This document shows positions 35,901 through 47,900 of a stretch of 64,000 bases of DNA, in pieces. The notes beneath the pieces were generated by a model. It was not told the DNA's origin. It made no database searches and saw only the letters and a program-made list of their open reading frames with translations. Location of the stretch: the NCBI GenBank assembly GCA_008921705.1, contig VFFE01007605.1, positions 5,131,172-5,195,171 of the forward strand. The letters run 5' to 3'. The position numbers and the translations under genes are program-made. Positions within the stretch are counted from its first letter, which is position 1; the number at the start of each line of letters is the position of its first letter. Origin of the DNA: Burhinus oedicnemus. Taxonomy: Eukaryota > Chordata > Aves > Charadriiformes > Burhinidae.

Positions 35901-38900
35901 AAGATGGAGAGTCCCATTCTCATGGCTTTTAAATAACCCTTTAAAGCTCTGTTTTAGTTCGTGTTTGAAATGCTTTTGTGAGACATAGGAGTGGAAGGAT
36001 TTCTTTCTGGGGAGGGAAGGAGCCGCTTGTGGCTGTTGGGTTGTAGCAGTGACTTTCAGAGGTGTGATCCCATCCCCTGGCCAGAGTATGGCCCTGTGGG
36101 GCCGCACAGGAGCCCAGGGCAGCAGGGTGGTGCTATGCTGTGCGGGATGCAGGCAGTGGCTGTGTGCGGGATGTGGTGTGGGATGCAGGCAGTGGCTGTG
36201 TGAGGGATGTGGTTTGCATGTTGAGCAGTGCTGGCTGCTGGTGCCATCTGCTGGCATCTTCCACCTAAACGTTGACTGTGGCTTTTGCTGTGAAGGCAGG
36301 AGGAGGCTGGTGCGAACAGCGTCTGCTCCCAAGTTCAGGTGTTGGGGCCTTTTCCCCTGGGGCACTAGGAAGCATACATTGGTTTTGGTGGCTCAAGCCC
36401 CACCGAGGAAGGGGTGCCTTTGAAAGAGCAGTCCAGCATGTAGGTTGTGAAATGTGGATGTGGCATCCAGCGGTGCGTGGGAGTGCTCGCCCCGTCCGGC
36501 ACCTCCCCTGGGACTGTCTGCCGTGGTCCTGCTTGCCAAGGGGCTCTCCGGGCAGGGGGCTGAAGCCATGGCAGATGTGTGTGAGAAAGTTTTAGAAAAG
36601 TTAACACCACCTGTTTATGAGCAGTCTGAAGCTTCACTAGATGCCCTGGTGTTCCGAGAGACAAGGGTTTGTGTCTGGGAGATTTGGTGTTTTATACTTC
36701 CTAACCTCCTCTTGCTGTCTACATCTGGAGGGTGATAGTGGCCACATGTGCAGCTTCTGCGGTGAGGCAGGGAGAGGAGGAAGCCATGGGAATTTTCTGC
36801 TGCTTTGGCTGTTGACCAATTAAATAACACACAGAGTCTAATCTGCCATTTAATTCCTGGCAAAGTTATTTGATTGCATCATATTTTCTGCTTTTCAGAA
36901 CTCAGTTTGCTAAATACCTCAGCCTGCACACCATGGACACACAGCACAAATGCTGGTGGCAGGTCATGGGGAAAATGGGCAATTTCATGGCTGTGTCACG
37001 CAGAAAATCAGGAGTAAGCTGCTGTTCAAATGCAAGTGGGTATTTGCCAGCTGGATTTTGCAGAGTGCAGGAGTGGCTGTATGTCCAGCCCTGACGGGAT
37101 GCACGGTATGGTGTATCCTCCTCCCTGGAGGTCCAGCTCTGCCCTGGGCACAGCGAGGGTCGCACTGGTGAGAGCACCCCGCTGGCCTCGGCTGGGACAG
37201 AAGAATTTGCCTCCTGTTGAGCAATGGCTCAATGGCAGTTTGCGCTGGGAGTGAGGCTCTTCAACCAGCTGAGTTTACTGGTGCTGAGGTCAGAGGGATG
37301 GTGGGTCACCCAGACCAACCTCCCTGTGGGCACCACCAGCGTCTGTGATGCCCTGGGTTGCTCTATGCAAAGTGTCACTTGCAAACACAGCAGCAACATG
37401 TGCTGAGGATGGCAGCCTGGGAATACCCATACAGATTCAGTGCAGCTGCTCTGTGTGTGACAAAGTTATTTTGAGGCACTGGGATTGGGGCATATCCCTG
37501 TTTTTGCTCACTTGGGCCTTAGCTTCAAAGCAGAGGGGATTTGTGGTCTGCTGACCCACCAAAGTGACATGCCAGCTGGAGAGGGTGGTGGGGTGCCTGC
37601 AGTGCCCAGTTCAGCCCCGGGATGCTCCGGGAAGTCTGCCGCTGAGGTGCTTTCCAGAAAGCAGAGAATTGCCTTTTATTGTCAAGTATGCAACGTCTTC
37701 TTGTTTTTCTTACTTCTAATGCGTGCTTTTCTACACAGCTGTCGGGGAGGTGAGAACATGAGTCATTTTTCAGCTGAAGAAAGAGTCTGTTCATGTGAAT
37801 CAGGTTTATATTTAATCGCTGTGCCATCTGTCGAGCCCTGGACCAGGGTCTGAAGCTGAATTTGTTCTGCACGGACACGTTCCCATTAGACCCAGATGTC
37901 TCTGGTCACAAGGCCAAGCGCTCCCGGTCAGTAGTAACTTCATATTTCCTCTTTAATCTCCCCGGCGCTTGCAGGCAGACAGCCAGGTGGACCTGGTTCG
38001 GCAGCATTTCTATGAAGTCTCCCTGGAGTATGTCTTCAAGGTGCAAGAGGTCCAGGAGAGGAAGATGTTTGAGTTCGTGGAACCTGTAAGCAAGTGCTCA
38101 AGCTGCCTCAGCCTGCAAAAAGTGGGGGGATTGCGTGGAGAAGCTGGGGCTTGTGGGGAGCGGGGCTGCGGCGTGGGGCATCCCTGTGGTGGGATGGCTG
38201 GGGGTCCCAGCCTTACCCCACAGCCCCTCTCTCAGAGGGAGATTTGAGGGGAGAGAGCACCTGTTTGAGCCTTGGGGCACGGAGCCATTAGCTCAGTGGC
38301 CACATGCATGCTGGAATATTTCATTTTTTGTTGTGAGGACATCTCTGTTGTGGTGGGCTGGACTGAGGGGCCTGCTGGCAATTAAAAGAAAAATAGGCTT
38401 GATGGAGGAAAAAAAATAGAACTGTAATGTTCACAAGGGAGAAAGAGTGCAGGAATGCCAGAAATAGGAAAAAAAAGTTTTTTAAGGTCTACCTTTGCTC
38501 AGGTCCTAAGTCCTTTAAAGCTCCTCTGGGAAGTGCCAAACCTCTGCAGCTCCTTGCAAAGGTAATTCCTGCTGAGCGAAGAGTAACTCGGAGTTGGGAG
38601 AGGTGCAACACAGGGAACGGCAGCATGCTGCCTTCTTTTCCTCTTGACTGCTTTCTGCACCTCCTGGCTCTGCTCTCAGTGACCCCAGGGCTTCAGTGAT
38701 GCAGGGAGAGGGGACAGAGGGGACAAGGGGTCCTGGGGTGGGAGCTTGCCTTGGCTTTGCAGGAAGGAAGCACAGACTGGGCTTTGGGGTCAGTTCAGAG
38801 GAGGTTTTGAGAGTGAAACAAGGAACAGAGCATCTTCCCAGGGACTGCCAGCAAGCCCCTCCACCCCCGGGGCCTTGCAGTTGCTCTGGAAGTGTCTGTG

Positions 38901-41900
38901 GGTCTCTACTGACCGTCTCAATTCATTTTATCCCAACACAGCTGCTGGCCTTTCTGCAGGGGCTTTTCACCTTCTACCACCATGGCTACGAGCTTGCAAA
39001 GGACTTCAGTGATTTCAAGACAGAGCTGACGATCAGCATCCAGAATGTAAGTGTGCCATGTGCCCCTGCCACTCTGCCATGTGCCTGTCGCCGTGACTGT
39101 CCTGCAGAGCTAGCTAACACTTTTGAAATATTTTAATAAAGGTTTTATTCTCCTTTTTCTGTGTGCCGTTAAGCAAAGGCTTTGACAGTGTCATCAAAAG
39201 CAAATTATTTTTTGTAAATAACGCTACATTGTCTACACAGCCTACATGGCCGTTTATTCCCTACGGCATACCAAACGTGGAGTTCTGTCTTCCCCAGGAG
39301 TCAGCCAGTGGGCAGACGTCAAACCATTTTGCAAGTGTTTCAAAGCAGTGTTCTTTCTGGGAAGTGCCACACTTTTTGCTGTCCTAGTTTCTGGGCAGTG
39401 GAGCGGAGTCCTTCTGCGGCTGTGGCCGTGGCCAGTGCATGGTTGGTGCCCACACATCGGATGTGTGTTCAGGGCTTTGGCATGTTGGCATCGCAGCTTT
39501 GCTTTACTCTCTTGTTAGAAAATTACTATTTTTCTACCAAGGATTCAGACTTGTTTCATTCTTTTGAAACAACTTTTTCACAAAACTCATAATACATACA
39601 ACTTGCCAATTGTTGTAATATTTTTCTTTTAGCTTAAATCCAGGCCCAGGAAGAAAACCTGTCCTGTGGCTGACAGTGGGCTCCCCTGGTCCCATTTCCC
39701 ACATGGGCTGTGGTGACCCAGCTCTGGGCTCCCATCCCTGCGTGATGCCTCCTTGCTACAGGGGAGGCCACGTTGGGTCCACGCATTGGAGAAGGCATTC
39801 CTGTTTTAATTTGCAGACAAGAAATCGTTTTGAAGGAACGAGGTCAGAGGTTGAATCTTTGATGAAGAAGATGAAGGAGAATCCTCATGAGCACAAAAAC
39901 ATCAGCCCTTACACGATGGAGGGTTATCTCTACGTGCAGGAGAAACGTAGGTGTTGGGGCAGCAGAGCTGCCTGCCAGGGCAATGCAGCTGGTTTATCAG
40001 GGTGAGGGGCACAAAGGCTAATTCAGCAGGCTACTAAATCCGTGAAAGAGAGGGATTGGCCCAACAGGTGGGATATTAAGGCGGGAATGTGGGAGCCAGG
40101 TTCTCCCTGGGAGGGAGAGTCACTGCCAGCGCCTGATAAAACTGTTTCCCCTGAACAGAAGGGGGGTAATAATGCTTAATACGCTTGCAAAGTCCAACAA
40201 GAACCATAGGTACAGAAATCTGTCATGTTAAATGATTGTTAAACATGCAGGTTATTAATGGGAGGGCACTGAGACTGTTCTAGTTCTGTGAATAAAAATT
40301 GCATTTGCTTTACAGGTCACTTTGGGACTTCCTGGGTGAAGCATTATTGCACATACCAGAGGGAATCAAAGCGGATAACGATGGTGCCGTTTGACCAGAA
40401 ATCTGGAGGAAAAGGGGTGAGTACTGGTAGGCAGCAGGACTGTGTCCCGGGGGTCTCTGCCGAGGAGCACTGCAGAGCTGACGGCTGCATGCTCTCCTGG
40501 TGCTCAAATGGAACCATTTTTAGCAAGATGACACAAATGCAAGTGAAGTGGGTCAGATTCATTCCAGGCTGAGCAGGTGCCATGCGCGGAATTAACTCTG
40601 CACCTTGTTTAAAAAAAACAAAAAAGACGAGAAACCCCCAAAAGCCCACAGATCTTTGGAAACCGTCAGCTGTGCTGAGAGCAGAGCTGGTTTCCCAAGT
40701 GGATAGAGTCCCTTGGACATTGCTCTGTTTCATGCTTCAGCTCCATATTCCAGGCCGGTGTGTGCACATAGCTATTTGTAAGGACAAGTTTGCAGCAGCT
40801 GCATGTGGGCTGAGACTGGGCCTTTTGCACCTTGCTTTTAGTCTGTCCTTTATTTACTTATTTCTGTTTGTGGAAGGAGAGACCTTTAAAAGCTGAAGCA
40901 TGTGCAGCTGCATCTTCAGTTCCAGTCTCACTGTTCCTGGCAATGCATCTGCACCATGCCCTGCGAAGCTGTGGCTGTTTCTGCAGGTGGAGGGGGTGGT
41001 TGGGGCTGGGAGTGAAGTGGGGTCATGCCATGCACACCCACCACGCTCCAGCTCTGTGGGTGCCTGCTCCCCAGTTCCTGCTCCAAGACCTAGAGAAGAG
41101 AACCTGTTCATTATTTTGCATTATTTTGCTCCTTCCTTAACGTCTGTGACTTGGCCAGGGAATCACAGAATCACGGAATTTTCAGAGTTGGAAGGGACCT
41201 CTAGAGATCATCTAGTCCAACTCCCCTGCTGACGCAGGAATGCCTAGAGCACATTACTCAGGACTGCATCCAGGCGGGTCTTGAAAATCTCCAAAGAAAG
41301 GGACTCCACAACCTCCCTGGGCAGTCTGTTCCAGTGCTCTGTCACCCTCACCATAAAGAAGTTTTTTCTTGTGTTTTAATGGAACTTCCTGTGTTCCAGC
41401 TTCTGCCCATTGCCCCTCGTCCTGTCACTGGGAACCACTGAAAAGAGTCTGCCTCCATCCTCCTTCAACCCACCCTTTAGATACTTGTAAGCAAGAATAA
41501 GGTCTCCCCTCAGCCTTCTCTTCTCCAGGCTAAAGAGTCCCAGCTCTCTCAGCCTTTCCCCATAAGGGAGATGCTCCAATCCCCCAATCATCTTTGTTGC
41601 CCTCCGCTGGACTCTCTCCAGTAGTTCCCTGTCCCGCTTGAGCTGGGGAGCCCAGAACTGGACACAGTATTCCAGTTGTGGCCTCACCAGTGCCGAGCAG
41701 AGAGGGAGAATGACGTCCCTCGACCTACTGGCCACACTCTTCCCTATGCAGCCCAGGATTCCATTGGCCTTCCTGGTGACAAGGGCACATTGCTGGCTCA
41801 TGGATAATTTACTATCTACCAGGACCCCCAGATCCTTCTCCTCAGAAACTGTTTTGTGAAACTGTTTTGTTTTAGGCAGAGCCACAGGAGAGCCTGGAGC

Positions 41901-44900
41901 TCCCCTCAGCCCCGGGGGCATGCGGAGGAGCAGGGGGAGCGGTGGATGTGGGGTGCGGGGTGCCAGCGCATGCCATCTACCCCACTGCTCCTGGGGCAGC
42001 ATGAGCCCGGCTGTAGCTGGCTTTGCTGCTCTATACAGCAGGAACAATAGACCCCTCCAGAGTGTTCCTGGCTAGGGTGGTTTGCAAACATTATCCCCTT
42101 GCAAGGGAGCGCCTCGGGCAGCTGGACAGGCTGCCGCATGGCTCCCTGCTGGCAAAGGGAGCCAGCTGTGAGGAGGGCAACTTTTAAAATTAATTTCCTC
42201 TTGCCTCGAAGCATCTTCATTATAACGCAGCATTAAAATATCCCAGCCCTGTAATCATCAGCTGCTGCACTGTGTTTCATGTGGTCTCTTCCCATTTCAT
42301 GGCTTCCCCTGCACCCCGGCGTGTGGGCGCTGCTGGCACGACCATGAGCCCTTCTTGTGCAGGGCAGTAGCCCTGCTCTGGCGTGCCATGCCAGCCACCA
42401 CACCAGTGGGGTTGCTCACGTGGGGTCTTGTGGCTTGCAGGATTGTGGCAGGACACGCTGCCTAAGCTGGGGCGGCTCTGTCTGAGCTGCAGAGTCTATC
42501 AGTGATGGCTGGCAGGGGCGTCAGAGCGTGGAGCAGCCCAGGGGCTCGTGGCTGCGCTGCTGGCCATTTTGGGGTCTGGCTGGAGCAGGCGCCAAGTGAC
42601 AGGCAATGTCGGTGCTGCAGGAGCACACCCATCACTCGTGGGTCACAAAGGACACTGCGTGTGGTATCAACCCCTCATGAACACGCCTCGGGCTGTGGCT
42701 GGAGCCGGATATTAGTGGGTTTGAAGCAGGGGCATTCCCTGAATACCAGACAGGGAGTTGGGCAGCTTGGGAGCAGCCTCGTGCCAGCAGCGGGCAGGCT
42801 GGGAAGGACCGGGTGCAGGTAGCCTCTGCTGATCCCTGGGGAGAAGCCCTGCAGGGAGCTCTCTCAGGTCTGTCTTCCTGGGTCTGTTCTGGGTCCCTGA
42901 ATGTGTTTCCTGGAAAAATGGTGATGTCAGGGAACAGGGTGGTCAGCCAAGGTGTCCTCAAGAACAGCACAGAGAGCACAGAAAAGTGGCCATCTCCAGG
43001 AACTCGTTCAGAATTCATTTTCTATTGAGTCATCAGTGGATTTTACAAATTGGAGGAGGAGAAATGTCTGTGCTGGCAGGGACTGAGCAGGGAATTCCTC
43101 CAGCAGAGGACAGCAGTGCACGCGAATCCTGCCGGATCCTGCTCGGCATGTGGAAATCCAGTACAGCTTGGATGCAAATGCCTGGATGGGAGAATGGTTT
43201 TGTCGTTGCTTTGTTATATAATAAACATTTTAAGACATGTTTGCTCCTGTTAAGAGTTCTTGTGTGCAGAATGCTGCCAAAAATGCAGCCTGGAGTGAAA
43301 ATTGACAGCCAGGTCTATGATGCCTTTTTCAGCAATGGAAAATAAAGTTGACTTTGCCCAAAAGTTGTGGTCCAGCACTCCCTGCCTGCCTGAAGCATGG
43401 GTCGTGTGGTGCTTAATGCAGAAATTTAATCATGTGCATTCAGAAAGGAAGGCTCCTCGCGAAAGATTTTGGGGTAAACACAGTTCCAAGGGTGAGAAGA
43501 CAAGTCCTCATGTCAGATATATAAATATGTATTTCTAGCAGGCTGATACTGCCAAATCCCCCCAGGTTTGAACATGTTCATTGAAAGCACAGTGGGTGCT
43601 GGGGACAGGCACATGGTTGGTTGATTGTTCCCAGCCTTATTGGCAATTTTGTCTCTTCTCAGGGAGAAGATGAAGCTGTTATCCTCAAATCTTGCACGCG
43701 GCGGAAAACCGACTCGATTGAGAAGAGGTTTTGCTTTGATGTGGAAGCTGTCGATCGGTGAGTGCCAAGGGGCGCTGCAGCCTCGGCGTACCTGCAGCCT
43801 GGTGCGTTGAAAGGATGCATGTGCCAGGGGTTACGCTAGCCATGTGTATGGAAAGGTGACACTCATCTGTACTTGTATTTCCTGGGTAGTTCTTGTGCAG
43901 TTTCTGTGTTTTTCTTCTCCTTTAGCCATACTCTCCATGAATGGAACGCATTAGTCCTGGAAACGCGCTCTCCCTGGTGCTTCTAGCCAGGTGCTCTCAG
44001 TATATTGAGTTAGTGCTTCGGTTTACAAGGTGCTGAGTTTACTCAAGTCCCTCAAAGTTTAATGGTGTTTTAGCACTTCTACAGTCTCTGGCTACGTAAG
44101 GTAAATGGTTGCGAGTATGGAAAAGATGCACTGTGGGTGTTTTGGCAGGGATATGGTGCCTCTTTCCAGCACTGGGTATGTGTTGGCATAACTTCAGCTT
44201 TTGTGCTGGAGAGTGGCTGATGCTGGTCCACTGTGGATGGGCGATAATGGCCATCCGGCTTGCACCTCCGGGCACTTTACATTCACTTCTTTTTCCTGAA
44301 GGAGTAAAATGCTTTCTGATGTGATTTATCACGTAGCAGCTGAACCAGATGTATGTGTGGATTCAATCTATAGCGTCTAGGAATGAGAGCCTGTTACCAT
44401 ATCTAATTAGCATCACGCATGGCTTACAGATATAAACAGGAAAACCAGGCTGGGATTGCTATTCCAAGCTGTATTAGTCACTGCCTCATATCTTCCTCCC
44501 TGCAGGAAGTTTACATGGTTTACAAAAGCTCACTCCAAAGTCACTGAATGTCTGTACCCTCCTAGTTCTGTGCCTGTTCGTGTTCCGGCTGTCCTCCCCT
44601 CTGCTGGCCACTTTGGGAATGCCCAGGAGGTCTCGGGAAAACCCAAGTTCATCAAAACCTGAGGTGTTGAAGAATGCTGGAATACCTTGTGATACCTTTC
44701 CCTGCCCTGCCTGTGTTTCCGCAGCATTTCGGTGCCAACTCCTGTTGCTGCCAGCCTGGGGCAGGGAGAGGTTGGGGTGGTGGAGCTCTGCCTGTGTCGG
44801 CTCAGGGATAAGATAACCCTGGGGCTGCATCCCGCTCTCTGTAGCTGTGCTTTCCTCCAGAAAGCTGCAGTATTTCTGCTGACATAGGGATTTTTTTTCC

Positions 44901-47900
44901 TATGCCCTGAGGATATTTTTTTTTAATGTGAAAATCAAAATAAAACTGGGAGGAGGAGAAGCCAGCCACCACAATAGTTTTCTGCAGTGTGTTCAGAGGC
45001 AGCTGAACCTTCCCTTGATGTCTGGAGGCTGCTAGGCATGGGATCAAGAGCTACTCCAGAAATATGCCTGCTAAATGTAAATAATGGCAGGGGAGCGGCA
45101 AAGGCGGGGAAACCTGAGAAATTGCTCATTTCATGTACACATTCCTGCTGCAAGAGATTGCCTCTGCCCGAGAGGACAGCAAAAGCAGAAAACATGAAAT
45201 AAAAGACTGGTTTTCACCCCAATACACAGGCAACTCTGCATATTTTTGGTATCAGAATTTGTCATTTGTTGTCTAAAATAATGGTTATTTCCAAAATAGT
45301 TAAGCTAAGAGGAAGAGGAGGCAACAGGTTTTGCCATGGCCAAAAGAGAATGTGATATGCCCAGCCTATCTCCCCCTCCCTGGGACAGTCATGCTTAGCG
45401 TTGGGAGATCTGGGCGCCATCAGGGCTTCAGGTGACGCCGTCAATGGCCAGGCTTTGCTGGAGATCACCTTCACCTTGCCTGCCACTTGTGATTTGGCCT
45501 GTTTTACAAAGCGGTGTGTATCGAGGGATGGTTTCCTTGCCAGCCTGGGATTAACGGGGATTGGCAGCGTGTGGGTGCCACGCAGCAGCCGTCCTGCTGG
45601 AGCCTGGCCTGTCTTTGCCATGTGGCCCTGGGGACACGGGTGACCTGGAGCACCTTGTGCAGAAGTGCCTAGTCGCAGCCGGAGGTGCTGGCACTCATTT
45701 GGGCACTGTGGGGAGGGAGAACCGTGCCTGCTGCTCGGGAGGTCAGCCAGGCTCGGGCAGCTGGAAGATAACACCTTTGGAGGCATTGATTTCCATTTCA
45801 TGCTGGAGGAGATCAGCTCTGGCTTAAGGACCTGAGCACAGGCGAAAACTTCAGCCTGTACTATCCACCCAAGTCCTCTGACCACAAATGATAGGATATC
45901 TTTGACCAAAGGCTAGCCGGAGCAGTGTCTGTGTCTCTTTTTGCAGAACGGAGAAGGCTGATTTGCATCGTGGGCTTTTTGTCTTGGGCTGGGTTTTTTT
46001 TTTCTCTCTTTTTTCTTTTGGGGTTTTTTTTTATTGTCTCTACTAATAGAGACGTTAGAAACTTGATGTCTTGTTAGTCAGCCCCATGCAGGAAGTCTGG
46101 ATATGATTAAGGCAAACATCCCCAAGATGCTTCTCTGTCTCACACATGCACTGTGTTTTGACTTACAGCAGTTTTTCTCTATGCAACTTCTAAATGAAAA
46201 TTAGACTTGCAAGCAATGTCCAGCAAGAGTCAAGTATCTCATAAAAGGTAGGTGCATGTGGTCACCAGTCATTAAGCCAGCCTAGGGGAACACTGTGACA
46301 CTGAGAAAACCGTGTCCGTTTGCGGTGTTCAGAGATAAGGGTGAATAATGCCACCAGAGCGTGCTTCTCCTGAAGGCTGAAACTGCCTTTCAAAAGGTTA
46401 GCTTGGAAACAAGTGGGTTAAGAGAGCAGGAAGATTTTTCTGGACACACCGATTGCTTCCTATGGACAATTAAATTGGTTTGTCCCTTCTGAAGTACGTG
46501 TAGAGTGAGAATACACTGGGCTACCTGTGTGCCTTCCTCGGCAAGGACAAGGGGCATTGCTGCACTGCTGGAGGTTTCGGCAGATTGCAGTTTGTGCGAC
46601 CCCTCCGTATCTTTAGAGATATGCGTCCCGTGGGTGTCGGGTCAGCTTTTCTGGGCTGTCTGCTGCAGGCCCCTCTGGAGCAGCATCGTGCTCTAGGGAT
46701 CCACGAGCTCCGGGTTGAAACCTGTGACTGTGCAATGTGCAAAGGCCACTGATGTCTCCAGCGGTGCTGGACAGGTGACACACCGCTGCCTCCCACCATT
46801 TGAGTCCAAAATGTCTCTTATTGCTGCAGCAGATTACCCTTAAATAACCATGCAAAGGCACCTGCAAGCCGATGTCCTGGCGGGTGCAGGTAGCCCATGC
46901 TTTGTGCCTTTCAGTGAGTTACTTGCGTGCCTTGGTGCCATGGGGACAGCGTGAAGTCCACTTCATTCCCAGGCTCTCCTGAAGCGTATTCAATCATTTG
47001 CTAAGTTCACTGTGCACAGACTGGCTTAGTTACCAGTTTGTTTTATTATGGCTTGACAAGTTGTGTCCATCTTACTAACTGGGGTAGGAGGAGGAAGCAG
47101 CGCCGGCGGGGCTTGGGGCTGGAGTTATCCCTCTGTCTCCTGCTGGAGCTGACAGCATAAAGCCTGTAGTGATTATGATTTGCTTATGTATCAAATCCTG
47201 TGCTAACAGCCACACACAGATATAAGTACGTATGAGGAAATTTCACTTTCTACTCAAGTATTTTTATCTCCTATCACCATAAAATTTGTGTAGTTCTTCA
47301 AGCTCTATCCATACTAACTTCCCGGTGTTGTAGGGTGCAGTATAACCCCAGCGTTTCGTGGTGATACATACACAGGAGTGAGAAGGCTGTGCTCAAGCTC
47401 CTGGGTTGCCGTACAGCCTAGAGGTGGCAGCCGTGGCTGGTTCTTCCCCAGTTATGTTCATTGGCACAGAAATGGGCTTGTTGTCAGCATTGCATTTTGG
47501 GAAACTGGTATACATGCAACACGGGGTGCAGGCTTGGAGCTTTTTAAATAACGCCCGGAGAAGCTGCTGCTTGCTGGAGGGGAAAAAAATAATGGTTTTT
47601 CTCCTGTAAAGATGAGTCAGCAGTACCGAGATAAAAATCTAGAGCCTGATGTGTCATTACAACATTGCTTCCTTTTCCTATTGTCTGATAAGGAGACGCT
47701 GAAGTTCTTAATGCTGACTGAAAAGCTGTGGTACAGGTGTTTGTGAGAGGTCTAAGAAATCCTTAACACACTGCATTTGCAAATAGTTCTGATTTTCTCT
47801 GTGGGAAGTTAGGAGTATTTTATTGCTTTGTTACAGCAAAATTAGCCCCAGAATGGTGTTCTAGTGTCTGGCTGAAATACATTCCCAGTGTGATGGATAG

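Noticed and set aside
36540..36665. A protein-like frame in intron 5 (around [15 protein letters not shown]).
   Set aside because: No donor with GT follows at a fitting place, and known GRAF1 proteins have no insert between residues 162 and 163.
41376..42047. A 223-codon minus-strand frame as a host gene.
   Set aside because: It encodes the C-terminal CR1 reverse [13 protein letters not shown] region, with unrelated flanking sequence added at its N-terminal side; it is a retroelement remnant.
43270..43346. A second alternative-last-exon candidate in intron 9: acceptor-like GTGTGCAG, 11 codons, stop, AATAAA at 43341.
   Set aside because: The pyrimidine tract is poor, the tail is very short and no clear GT-rich element follows. 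It also shows that such arrangements can occur by chance.
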